From: Rhodospirillales bacterium
GTDB lineage: Bacteria; Pseudomonadota; Alphaproteobacteria; Acetobacterales; Acetobacteraceae
Length of the DNA stretch: 13,382 nucleotides
Direction of reading: 5' to 3'
NCBI GenBank assembly: GCA_015654825.1
Contig: JAATGE010000058.1
Span: 1-13,382, forward strand
Shown here one piece after another: positions 1 to 6,898 of this stretch. The notes below the pieces were generated by a model. The model saw nothing but the letters and a program-made list of their open reading frames with translations, ran no database searches and was not told where the DNA came from. How positions within the stretch are numbered: position 1 is the stretch's first letter; every line of letters starts with the position of its first letter. The translations under genes and the position numbers were made by a program.

Positions 1-301
1 GGTCCAGGGCAGAGCCCTGGCCTTTGACAGGTCAACATTTAAGGGCGTTGGTATTAGGAAGTCGGGGCTCTGCCTGGCCCCGTCACGCCGGGCGCGTGGT
101 GCGCAGGACGGGGGCGAGTAGGAAGCGCGCCGCCAAATCCACGTCTCGCTACACCGTACAGAAGGCTCCCGCCGCGCAGCGCGTACGACAGCGGCGGCAC
201 GCCGACGGGGGTCCAGGGGGCGGAGCCCCCGGTCGGCGAAGCCATTAAAGTTAATCGTTTGAATTCGTTCTATAATTTATATCCTAGCTGCTGCGCTGCC
301 G
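1..301. other. Left-edge intergenic region, no convincing gene
   Basis: No reading frame here looks like a protein: the candidates on both strands are short, Arg/Pro/Gly-rich and unlike the neighbouring genes. The first 24 bases contain the hairpin CCAGGGC-AGA-GCCCTGG and match the terminator-like repeat at 7774-7797 exactly, so this is probably the truncated end of a repeat that continues outside the window. A second hairpin, GGGGGC-GGA-GCCCCC, lies near 219-233 and would fall downstream of the HupE-type gene ending at 302. Positions 240-295 are unusually AT-rich and include TATAAT at 271-276, but no recognisable -35 box sits at the right distance. Confidence 0.6.
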
Positions 302-919
302 TCACGTCACCAGCGCAAAGCCGCCCATCATCAGGCCTACGGCTGCGATCCAGCTGCCGCAGGCGCGCAGCGCGATTGGCCGCCAGCCTTGAGCTTGCGC
401 CGTTGTGGTGGCGAGGAACGCCACTGATACGGCCATGGTCAGCGTCATGACGGCGTAGCCGGCGCTTGCGAGGCCCGCGGCGAACAGGGTTACGTTCGTT
501 TCGTGCCCCATGCCGCCGGCGTTGACGGCGCCGCGCATGAGGGCGACTGCCGCGCCGATGGCGCAGAGGCCCCATGTCGGGAGCGGCGCGGCGGCGGCGA
601 GCATCAGGCCGAGCAGCGCGGTCACTACGGCGTCGCCGAGGGTTCCGACCGATGTGATGCCGGTCGCCATGCCGAGTGCGAGCCCCGCGACGAGGCCGAG
701 CGGGAAGGTCAGCACGAGCCAGCGGCCGCGGGTGGCGCCGAGCGAGCCGGCGAGGACGCCGAGCGCCACCCAGAGGATGACGTCCTGCGGGTCGGTCATT
801 GGGTGCAGCGCGCCGGCGTAGAAATCGCCGAGGCGGGCGCCGACGATGTGGGCTTCGGCGCGTGGCGCCGAGACCAGAAGGGTGGCCGCGGCTAGTGCCG
901 CGGCGCGCAGCAGCTTCAT
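302..919 (-). CDS. Degenerate HupE/UreJ-family membrane protein
   Basis: A 205-residue membrane protein, last gene of the PPIase-HupE operon. Residues 1-23 form a signal peptide ending AEA, followed by AHIVGARLGDFYAGALHP and about six hydrophobic segments, the HupE/UreJ layout. HupE proteins are secondary metal permeases (nickel/cobalt type) of the inner membrane. The usual HPLTGLDH signature reads HPMTDPQD here (residues 39-46), so the second His is lost. The internal FHGHAHG-type motif is also replaced, by RGAVNAGGMGHETN. The gene may therefore not carry metal itself, or may act as a partner of its neighbour, which is also 205 residues long. I chose ATG 919 over an upstream in-frame extension because its first codon overlaps the preceding stop (ATGA) and it starts exactly at the signal peptide. 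Family call fairly sure; function open. Confidence 0.8.
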   Translation of the reverse strand: MKLLRAAALAAATLLVSAPRAEAHIVGARLGDFYAGALHPMTDPQDVILWVALGVLAGSLGATRGRWLVLTFPLGLVAGLALGMATGITSVGTLGDAVVTALLGLMLAAAAPLPTWGLCAIGAAVALMRGAVNAGGMGHETNVTLFAAGLASAGYAVMTLTMAVSVAFLATTTAQAQGWRPIALRACGSWIAAVGLMMGGFALVT

Positions 920-1533
920 GCCAGCGCCTCGAGCGAGCGGAACAGGAATATGCAGCCGAGGGTGGCGATCGCGACGCCGAGGCCGCGGATCAGCCGCTCG
1001 CCGGCGGGCCAGCGGAGCAGCGTGCCGATGGTGATGCCGCACAGGTGCAACAATCCGGTGGCGACGACGAATCCGATGCCGTAGGCGAGGGGGTTCGCCG
1101 CGTGGGGCAGTTCGGCGCCGTGCGCGTGGCCGTGGAAGATGGCGAAAATGCCGACCACGACGGCGGCCGCGGCGAAGGGCAGGCGCAGGCGCAGCGCGAC
1201 CGCGGCGCCGAGCACGACGGCTGACAGCGCAATGAATACTTCGGGCAGCGGCAACGGAACGCCGGCGATACCGAGGACGCCGCCGAACGCCATGACCAGG
1301 GGGAAGGTGACCGGCAGCACCCAGATGGCGGGCATGCCGAGTTGCGCGCCCCAGATGCCGACCGCGACCATGGCGATCAGGTGGTCGAGGCCGGTCAGCG
1401 GATGCAGGAAGCCGCTTGCGAGGCCGCCTGGCACGCCGACCTGCGTGTGCGCGGCGGCGTGGCCGGTGAGCATCAGCAGGACCGCGAGCGCCAATCCGGG
1501 ACGCGCGAGATACCGTTTCATAGATGTTGTCAT
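916..1533 (-). CDS. hupE: HupE/UreJ-family metal permease
   Basis: A 205-residue inner-membrane protein with all HupE/UreJ hallmarks. It has a signal peptide (about residues 1-28, ending GHAAA), the metal-binding signature GFLHPLTGLDHLIAM (H44, D50, H51) in the first core helix, FHGHAHGAELP (H134, H136, H138) in a later helix, and H163. HupE proteins import Ni2+ (some Co2+), classically to supply hydrogenase or urease, but neither enzyme is present in this window. The start at ATG 1533 is preferred: GAGAG lies about 7 bases upstream, and 10 bases separate it from the stop of the preceding gene. The alternative ATG at 1521 has no ribosome site. The gene overlaps the next by ATGA, implying translational coupling. 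Metal specificity cannot be read from the sequence. Confidence 0.9.
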   Translation of the reverse strand: MTTSMKRYLARPGLALAVLLMLTGHAAAHTQVGVPGGLASGFLHPLTGLDHLIAMVAVGIWGAQLGMPAIWVLPVTFPLVMAFGGVLGIAGVPLPLPEVFIALSAVVLGAAVALRLRLPFAAAAVVVGIFAIFHGHAHGAELPHAANPLAYGIGFVVATGLLHLCGITIGTLLRWPAGERLIRGLGVAIATLGCIFLFRSLEALA

Positions 1534-1543
1534 TGGCTTGCTC

Positions 1544-2524
1544 TCATGCCTGGGTGAAGACGCGGACCAGCCGGCCAAGAAACCAGAACATGGCGACGGT
1601 TCCGATCGCGTAGGCGGGGATCAGATTTCCCCAGCGCGGCAGTACCGCGTTGAGACGGCGGTGGGCCCACATCAGTGCCAGGACCAGCAGCACGAAGCCG
1701 AGCTGGCCGATTTCGACACCGATATTGAAGGACAGGAGCGCTGCGGGCAGCACGCGGCGCTCGATGCCGAGGGAGGACAGTGCGCCGGCGAAACCGATGC
1801 CGTGCACCAGGCCGAACACCAGCGAAACGGCCCAGGGATAGCGCGATGTCAGCCCGGTTTCGCCGCGGTACTCGCGGACGATTTCGACGCCGATGAAAAC
1901 GATGCTCAATGCGATGCAGGCATTCAGCGGGCGTTCCGGCACGCCGATCAGGCCGAAGGCGGCGGCGGCGAGCGACAGGCTGTGGCCGACGGTGAACATG
2001 GTGATCGTTTCGACCAGGCGCCAACCGCCGCGCACGATCCAGATCAACCCGAACACGAACAGCAGGTGATCGGCGCCGAGCAGGATATGATCGATTCCGA
2101 AATTGACGTAGGTATGGGCGAGGTCCAGCCAGCTTTGCAGGTTCGGCTGGCCGGTGCCGGCGATGGTTGCCGTGGGATTGGCGCTGGTCAGCGTGTAGCT
2201 GCGGGTTTCGCCGGTGATCGGCACGATGCGGATCATAACGGCCGACATGTTGAAGCCGAGATTGTCGATGCTGATGGTGCCGACGAGACCTTTGTCGCCG
2301 CAATTGAGCTCGGGGAGGGCAAGGTGGCAATGCGGCGGGACGCGCAGCTGCACGCGGTCGCCGCCGATGACCGGTTCCATCGACCAGCGGCCGACGAACG
2401 CGCCGGCGCGCACTTCGCGCAGTTCGAGCACGCCGAGGCTCGCTTCATGGGCGCGCGCGGCGAGCGGCAGCAGCCCCAGCAGCAGGAGCAGAACGAATGC
2501 CCAGGCGGTACGCATGGGCGTCAC
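1544..2524 (-). CDS. HupE/UreJ_2-family membrane protein with extracytoplasmic domain
   Basis: A 326-residue protein. Residues 1-25 are a signal peptide ending AARA. About 26-130 are a beta-rich extracytoplasmic stretch with two Cys (C66, C75) that could form a disulfide. From about 135 on there are six to seven membrane helices carrying FGIDHILLGADHLLF (H146, H153), TVGHSLSL (H181) and FGLVHGIGFAGAL (H241). That His pattern is the one seen in the HupE/UreJ_2 group, which usually sits beside other HupE genes and is thought to handle metal ions. The start is given as GTG 2524, whose GTGA overlaps the upstream stop; ATG 2515, three codons in, is equally possible. It is the second gene of the operon, between the PPIase and the classical HupE. 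Substrate unknown. Confidence 0.85.
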   Translation of the reverse strand: MTPMRTAWAFVLLLLLGLLPLAARAHEASLGVLELREVRAGAFVGRWSMEPVIGGDRVQLRVPPHCHLALPELNCGDKGLVGTISIDNLGFNMSAVMIRIVPITGETRSYTLTSANPTATIAGTGQPNLQSWLDLAHTYVNFGIDHILLGADHLLFVFGLIWIVRGGWRLVETITMFTVGHSLSLAAAAFGLIGVPERPLNACIALSIVFIGVEIVREYRGETGLTSRYPWAVSLVFGLVHGIGFAGALSSLGIERRVLPAALLSFNIGVEIGQLGFVLLVLALMWAHRRLNAVLPRWGNLIPAYAIGTVAMFWFLGRLVRVFTQA

Positions 2525-3420
2525 TGCTCGACGCGCACGGTGTAGGCCGCTTTCAGGCGGTTGACGGCTTCCCAGGCGCGTTTGCGGACGGCGTCGTCGT
2601 GCCAGATACGCGAGGCGTCATCGACGACGTCGTCGAGGCGCGCGAGTTTGCCGGGACGGTGGGAGTCGAGGCGCACGACGTGCCAGCCTTCCTTGGAGTG
2701 CAGCACGACCCACTGGTTGAGCGGGGCGGCGAGCAGGGCGTCGCGGAAATCGTTGCCGAACGCGGGACCGATGCTCTGCACCGGGCGGCCGAGTATGGCG
2801 CGGGTTTTCTGTTGCAGATCGGAGTCTTCGTGTTGCGATAGGATCTCCTGCAGCTGCTGGCGCGCTGTTGCCTCGTCGGTAGCTGGCGTCAGGTAGAAAC
2901 CGACGCGCTCGGGTTCGTCGAACCTGCCGTGGTTCTCGGCGAACCAGGCTTCGAGCTGCGGGCGGGTTGGGCGCGCGACCTGGGCCTGGTCGAAGATCAG
3001 CAATTGCAGCTTGTAGGCGATACGGTCGCGGATCATCTGGTCGCCGCGATCGACGCCGGCGGCCTTGCCTTCGCGGTACAGTATTTCGCTGGCGATCCAG
3101 CTATCGGTCATTTTCCGCAAATCGTCGGCGGAGGGGACGAGGTCGTGATCCTCGCTGAAGCCGTCTATGAAAGACTGGCGCAGCGCCTTGGTGACGACGA
3201 TGACATGGTCGTTTTTCGCCGGTGGATGCAGCCACGCATCGGCCGCGAAGATGAGGCCGGCCAGGACGCAGAAATGCACCAGCGGTTCCTGCCGGATGAA
3301 TTGCCAGGTGCGCCGCCACGCGGTGGCGGCGGGATCGCGGCTCTGGCGTTCGGCCGTGCTGGCTTCGCTGCGCAGGGCGCCCGCGGCCCTGAACGTCCGG
3401 AACAATGCTGTAGTATTCAA
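2521..3420 (-). CDS. Membrane-anchored parvulin-type peptidyl-prolyl cis-trans isomerase
   Basis: A 299-residue protein with one membrane anchor (about 46-64), so the rest most likely faces the periplasm. Residues 70-150 form a helical SurA/PpiD-like segment (SEILYREGKAAGV, IRDRIAYKLQLLI). Residues 165-265 resemble a Rotamase/PPIC domain, ending with FGNDFRDALLAAP and the typical KEGWHVVRLDSHRPG. Such proteins assist folding of exported proteins by proline isomerisation, or only bind clients. It is first in the minus-strand operon with the HupE-type genes and divergent from the exported PHP-like protein, an obvious candidate client. The start is the only in-frame candidate after an upstream stop: TTG 3420, preceded closely by AGGA. 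A slightly later start would also keep the anchor. Catalytic activity is not certain because the domain is divergent. Confidence 0.85.
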   Translation of the reverse strand: MNTTALFRTFRAAGALRSEASTAERQSRDPAATAWRRTWQFIRQEPLVHFCVLAGLIFAADAWLHPPAKNDHVIVVTKALRQSFIDGFSEDHDLVPSADDLRKMTDSWIASEILYREGKAAGVDRGDQMIRDRIAYKLQLLIFDQAQVARPTRPQLEAWFAENHGRFDEPERVGFYLTPATDEATARQQLQEILSQHEDSDLQQKTRAILGRPVQSIGPAFGNDFRDALLAAPLNQWVVLHSKEGWHVVRLDSHRPGKLARLDDVVDDASRIWHDDAVRKRAWEAVNRLKAAYTVRVEQ

Positions 3421-3526
3421 TATCCTGCTCTTGCATTCGGGGCTGCACGGCTTGCCCGGCTGCCCTGGTTCTCACGGGGGCAGGTCAGTGAAGCGATTGG
3501 CGGGCGATGTCACCTCGCAATCGGCG

Positions 3527-3596
3527 CGGTCACAAAAACTTCACAAAACTGGGATGCGGCGGCGGGGGCGGTTACGCGCTGTCACAAAACCGTCTC
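3527..3596 (+). promoter_or_regulatory. Two Pho-box-like direct-repeat sites
   Basis: Box 1 (3527-3555) reads CGGTCAC-AAAA-ACTTCAC, then AAAA-CTGGGAT: 7-base units separated by AAAA, an 11-base period. Box 2 (3579-3596) reads CTGTCAC-AAAA-CCGTCTC with the same period. The PhoB-binding site of proteobacteria is built as 7-base CTGTCAT-like repeats spaced by 4 AT-rich bases, so both fit well in form. They read in the direction of the plus-strand PHP-like gene, 103-172 bases before its start. A third GTCAC at 3509 is out of phase. PhoB control is an inference; another response regulator with tandem sites is possible. Confidence 0.5.
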
Positions 3597-3686
3597 GCTC
3601 TCTTCATCAAAAGCCCTTTGTTTGCCTATCGCCTGGGAGTTGGGCGCCTGTTACATGCCGGCCCGTGAGTTACTCTTCGTCAAATT

Positions 3687-3692
3687 CAGGAG
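3687..3692 (+). promoter_or_regulatory. Ribosome binding site that decides the GTG start
   Basis: CAGGAG-type Shine-Dalgarno sequence followed, 6 bases later, by GTG 3699. The next in-frame ATG (3723) would be 30 bases away from it, so the GTG is favoured. Confidence 0.6.
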
Positions 3693-3698
3693 CGCCCA

Positions 3699-5687
3699 GT
3701 GGCTGATACGAAAACCTTAACCATGAAGACCGCGGCGACCGTCGCGCTGGTCCTCGCAGCGGGCGGGGCGCAAGCAAACCCGTACGTTGCCGGCGACATG
3801 CATAACCATAATACGTGCACCGACGGTTCCGTATCGGTTGGCTACTCCGTCGACCGCGCGGTCGGCACCGGGCAGGCGCAGGCCGGCGGCTCCAATTTCG
3901 GGCTGGACTGGTTCACGATCGGCAACCATGGCGGTTCGGGCAACCGCGATTGCCGCTTCAGCGACCCGGCGTACGATCCCAATGGCACGCTCGGCGCCGA
4001 GAACGGCACCGCAACGAACCCGAACGGCACGCCGCGCGCGACGCTGTGGACCGATACGTTCGGCCAGACCATTCAGGGCACCACGGTGAACAGCCTGCTC
4101 GGCACGCCGAACGGCAACAACATGTGGCGCTGGCAGAATATCGAGCAGGTCGAATACCCGATCCTGGCCTCGCGCATTCCCGAGTACAACAAGACGCTGA
4201 TCGAGGGCCTGGAGTGGGTGACCCCCGGCCACGAGCATACCGACATGGCGATCATCACCGGCCAGTTCCCGAAGGCCGGCACGCCGAACGCCGATGCGGT
4301 TGCCGAGTTCGAGTTCCGCTTCGACCGTTCCGATAACGATGCCATCGGCCAGCTCGACGCGCAGGGCCACCAGCTGTGGACCGGCAAGGACAACGTCGAC
4401 AACAACGGCACGGCCGGCCACCTGAAGGCGGTGCAGGGCGTATCGTGGCTGCAGGCGTATTACCCGGTTACCTCGTACGCCATTCCGACCCATTCGGAGC
4501 GCGCTGGCACGTTCAACCCGAACGGCGCCAATGGCTGGAACATCGAGCATTTCCGCGACTTCAATAACGCCGGCCCGACGGTTGCTTTCGGCATCGAATC
4601 GCCTGGCCACATGGCGCAGGGCGGCATCAGCGGCGGCTCCGGCTCCTACACCACGGGCGCGGTCGGTGGCGGCACCTACGGCCTGCAGGGCATCTACACG
4701 GCCAAGGTCGGCGGATTGTGGGACGGGCTGCTGGGCGAGGGACGCAACTCCTTCATCTACGTGAGCTCTGACTGGCATAACCGCGGCGTGTTCCCGGCGA
4801 CTTCGGTCAACACGACGTCCGACTTCCAGCCTGGTGAAATGACCAAGCTGTATGTCGCGCAGAAATCCGATGGCACCGTCGTCGACCATACCACGGCGCA
4901 GGACGTCATCGACGGCATGCGTTCGGGCAACTCCTATTCGGTCAACGGCGACCTTATCGGCTCCGACCTCAAGATCACGGCGCGCGCCGGTTCCGGCAAG
5001 GCCGTAACGATGGGCGGCACGCTGGTCGTCAATCCCGGCGAAGTCATCACCTACACCATGCAGCTGACGCTGCCGGCTTCGAACCACAGCCCGTACAGCT
5101 TCAATAACCCGTTGCTGCTGCAGGATGGGATCAAGCAGCCGCTGAACCGTCCGGTGCTTGACCATATCGATCTGATCACCGGCGCGATCACCGGCCTGAT
5201 CGGTCCGGGCGAGCCGGGCTACGCGGTGCCGAATGCCGGCGGTGTTGCCGGTGCCTCGATCGTTTACAACCCCAGCGCGACCATCGCCCGCCAGCTTCCG
5301 CTTGCGGCTGGCAAGCGCATCAAGATCAACGCGGACGGCTCGATCTCGCTGGTGTTCAAGACCACCTTCACGGCACCGGCCACGCCGTTCTACATTCGTG
5401 CACGCGGCACGAACGTCCCTGTCGCCACGCCGAATGTGACCGACGCGTCGGGGAATCCGCTGATCGATGTGGATAACGCGCTGGTGCCCTGCACCGACCC
5501 TGCCTGCCCGGCCCACCTCGACGTCAACGGCAACGGCCAGAAGGTCGTTACTTACGACGTGCAGGCGTATTCCAACCTCTGGTTCTACGCCAACCCGATC
5601 TTCGTTCGCCCTGCGAACTACCCGACGCTGCAGGTCGAGAAGAACGCACTGCTCGCCAAGACGCTGAAGTCGAAGAAGCACCTCTAA
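3699..5687 (+). CDS. Exported PHP-fold-like metal-dependent hydrolase
   Basis: A 662-residue protein with an N-terminal signal peptide (MKTAATVALVLAAGGAQA at 9-26, cleavage before NPY). The mature part opens with GDMHNHNTCTDG (H35, H37), the HxH motif of PHP-type phosphoesterases. It continues with LDWFTIGNHG (D70, H77), EGLEWVTPGHEHTDM (E172, H178, H180), IPTHSE (H265), FGIESPGH (H304) and IYVSSDWHN (D358, H360). Taken in order these match the PHP ligand set for two or three metal ions. Residues about 420-662 form a beta-rich C-terminal part ending in a Lys-rich tail. It resembles the DUF3604/PHP group of exported proteins but I am not certain of the exact family, and the substrate is unknown. 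The gene has its own divergent control region with Pho-box-like repeats and is opposite a PPIase/HupE operon, suggesting assisted folding and metal supply. GTG start chosen from the strong ribosome site. Confidence 0.8.
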   Translation: MADTKTLTMKTAATVALVLAAGGAQANPYVAGDMHNHNTCTDGSVSVGYSVDRAVGTGQAQAGGSNFGLDWFTIGNHGGSGNRDCRFSDPAYDPNGTLGAENGTATNPNGTPRATLWTDTFGQTIQGTTVNSLLGTPNGNNMWRWQNIEQVEYPILASRIPEYNKTLIEGLEWVTPGHEHTDMAIITGQFPKAGTPNADAVAEFEFRFDRSDNDAIGQLDAQGHQLWTGKDNVDNNGTAGHLKAVQGVSWLQAYYPVTSYAIPTHSERAGTFNPNGANGWNIEHFRDFNNAGPTVAFGIESPGHMAQGGISGGSGSYTTGAVGGGTYGLQGIYTAKVGGLWDGLLGEGRNSFIYVSSDWHNRGVFPATSVNTTSDFQPGEMTKLYVAQKSDGTVVDHTTAQDVIDGMRSGNSYSVNGDLIGSDLKITARAGSGKAVTMGGTLVVNPGEVITYTMQLTLPASNHSPYSFNNPLLLQDGIKQPLNRPVLDHIDLITGAITGLIGPGEPGYAVPNAGGVAGASIVYNPSATIARQLPLAAGKRIKINADGSISLVFKTTFTAPATPFYIRARGTNVPVATPNVTDASGNPLIDVDNALVPCTDPACPAHLDVNGNGQKVVTYDVQAYSNLWFYANPIFVRPANYPTLQVEKNALLAKTLKSKKHL

Positions 5688-5697
5688 GGCCTAAGTG

Positions 5698-5722
5698 CCG
5701 GGCGGGAATCTTTCCCGCCCGG
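5698..5722 (+). terminator. GC-rich hairpin just after the PHP-like gene
   Basis: Perfect 11-base-pair stem CCGGGCGGGAA / TTCCCGCCCGG with a 3-base loop, 10 bases after the stop codon. There is no T-run directly behind it (TTTT comes 10 bases later), so it may stabilise the mRNA end or act as a weak terminator ahead of the stronger one. Confidence 0.55.
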
Positions 5723-5736
5723 ACGCCTGCGTTTTG

Positions 5737-5780
5737 GGTCGGCCTTGTGGGTAATTCCACATAGGCCGACCTTGTTTTTT
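5737..5780 (+). terminator. Rho-independent terminator
   Basis: Stem GGTCGGCCT / AGGCCGACC (9 pairs), continued after a one-base bulge by TGTGG / CCACA around the loop GTAATT, then TTGTTTTTT. This is the classical form and ends the PHP-like transcript before the lipoprotein gene. Confidence 0.8.
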
Positions 5781-5789
5781 GAGGGCTGG

Positions 5790-6128
5790 ATGACGATGCG
5801 GCGAGCTACACGGACGGCATATGCGTGCCTGGCGTGTCTGGGCATGACGGTTTTGGTGTTCGGCTGCGCGGGTGCCGAAACGCTGCCGACGAAAGAGAAT
5901 TGCCGCGCCGCGATCGCGCATGCGCGCGTGCTGGCGAACCAGCTGGCCGTGGGCAGCATGTCGCGCCGCTTTGCCGATAGCGACCTGGTGCAGGCGGGGG
6001 CGGAAGGCGGCAACGGGGAGTTCGATGATTGCCTGGAATACGCGGCGAAAGCCGAGGACGAGGTGCGCCATCCGCACCATGGCCTGCCCGCCCCGCACAA
6101 GCCGCAACAGGAAGGACGGGGCAAATAA
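5790..6128 (+). CDS. Small putative lipoprotein, function unknown
   Basis: A 112-residue protein I do not recognise. It starts with a basic segment (MTMRRATR), a hydrophobic stretch and VLVFGC-AGAE, a passable lipobox with C26 as the lipid-bearing residue (Phe at -2 is unusual). If not lipidated it would still be exported. The mature part is mostly helical (ENCRAAIAHARVLANQLA, DDCLEYAAKAEDEV), with two further Cys (C38, C81) that could pair, and it ends in a His/Pro-rich tail (HPHHGLPAPHKPQQ). I start at ATG 5790 (second ATG at 5796) because the upstream in-frame ATG at 5745 lies inside the terminator stem; GAGGG precedes it at good distance. Its stop codon lies within the left end of the AT-rich repeat. 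Confidence 0.65.
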   Translation: MTMRRATRTAYACLACLGMTVLVFGCAGAETLPTKENCRAAIAHARVLANQLAVGSMSRRFADSDLVQAGAEGGNGEFDDCLEYAAKAEDEVRHPHHGLPAPHKPQQEGRGK

Positions 6129-6205
6129 CAAAAGTTTTTTGGTTCTTTTCTTCAAAAAAGAACAGACTTCTTTTTGAAAAAAGAAGCAAAAACTTTTGTA
6201 TATAA
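6124..6205 (+). repeat. AT-rich three-stem palindromic repeat, copy 1
   Basis: Outer arms CAAAAGTTTTT (6129-6139) and AAAAACTTTTG (6188-6198) are perfect inverted repeats. They enclose two hairpins: GTTCTTTT/AAAAGAAC (6142-6163) and CTTCTTTT/AAAAGAAG (6167-6186). The whole could fold as a three-way junction and is strikingly AT-rich in a GC-rich setting. The inner hairpins end in T-runs on both strands, so bidirectional termination is plausible. The right end runs into TATATAA (6199-6205), which with TTGAAA (6174-6179, spacing 19) is a possible promoter for the next gene. The inverted second copy is at 10477-10548. Confidence 0.85.
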
Positions 6206-6268
6206 GAAGCACGTTGCGGTGCCTGAGCATTTCGGGCAGGTAGCTGGGCACCTGGGTAATCTGGATTT

Positions 6269-6898
6269 GTGAGTATGGACCACGTCGAACCTTTGTTTCC
6301 GATTCCGCTGATGCGGGCGGAAGGCGTTCTTTCGGCCGAACTGGTGGCCGAGGCGGCCGCCGCGATACGCCATGCGCGGATTGAAAAGAACCTGCGATCG
6401 GACCAGCTGTTTCATTCCGAGGTGGCAAATCCAACGCAGGACCCGATCTTCCGCAAGCTGGCGGAGCTGGCGGTGCCGAAGCTGGAGGAACTCGGATTCC
6501 TGCTGTTCGGCGAGAGGCTGCGCTGGACGGTGAAGGAAATGTGGACGAACATGCTGGAAACCGGCGGCAGCCAGACGCTTCACGCCCACGCCAACAGCTT
6601 CATTTCCGGCGTCTATTACCTCACGCCATCGCACCCGGCCTGCAAGACCGTGTTTGTTCGGCCGCCCGGCGGGGGCGATTGGTCGTTCCGACACCATACC
6701 AGAACCGCTTCGATGGGGCCCTACAATGCCGGCAAATATATTCTGCCGAGCGCGGAGCCGGGCGACCTGGTGCTGTTTCCGAGCTATCTCTACCATGAAG
6801 TGCCGCGCAATCAGGGCGAGCAGAGGATTACGGCATCCTTCAACGCCATTCCGGACAGTCTCGATTGCTGGGGCTACCGTATTACCTTCACCCCGTGA
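6269..6898 (+). CDS. 2OG-Fe(II) oxygenase family protein (TIGR02466-like), first paralog
   Basis: A 209-residue cytoplasmic protein of the putative 2-oxoglutarate/Fe(II) dioxygenase group (2OG-FeII_Oxy_5, TIGR02466). Ligand motif LHAHANSFISGVYYL supplies H105 and H107. The distal motif PGDLVLFPSYLYHEVPRN supplies H176, and R186 in QRITASFNA is the expected 2-oxoglutarate-binding Arg. This family uses H-x-H where most relatives have H-x-D. The enzymes hydroxylate or otherwise oxidise an unknown target using oxygen and 2-oxoglutarate. Start GTG 6269 or ATG 6275; both have a weak ribosome site, and I give the longer form. It overlaps the next paralog by GTGA, so the two are surely co-translated. 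Confidence 0.85.
   Translation: MSMDHVEPLFPIPLMRAEGVLSAELVAEAAAAIRHARIEKNLRSDQLFHSEVANPTQDPIFRKLAELAVPKLEELGFLLFGERLRWTVKEMWTNMLETGGSQTLHAHANSFISGVYYLTPSHPACKTVFVRPPGGGDWSFRHHTRTASMGPYNAGKYILPSAEPGDLVLFPSYLYHEVPRNQGEQRITASFNAIPDSLDCWGYRITFTP

Noticed and set aside
24..248. Short overlapping frames on both strands at the left edge
   Set aside because: Biased composition, no ribosome site, and they run through hairpin repeats.
271..276. TATAAT as a promoter antisense to the HupE-type gene
   Set aside because: Perfect -10 box but no acceptable -35 at 16-18 bases, and the surrounding AT-rich patch makes chance likely.
1139..2545. A 468-codon plus-strand frame across the HupE genes
   Set aside because: The translation is low-complexity (Ala/Gln/Asp/Gly-rich) and lies opposite two genes with signal peptides, membrane helices and HupE motifs.
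3717..5681. A 654-codon open frame antisense to the PHP-like gene
   Set aside because: Its translation is Arg/Val/Gly-rich without domains, and it mirrors the codon bias of the plus-strand gene, which has a signal peptide and clear metal motifs. Long antisense frames are common in GC-rich DNA.
5745..5789. N-terminal extension of the lipoprotein gene from ATG 5745
   Set aside because: The start would lie inside the terminator stem and would displace the signal peptide by 15 residues.
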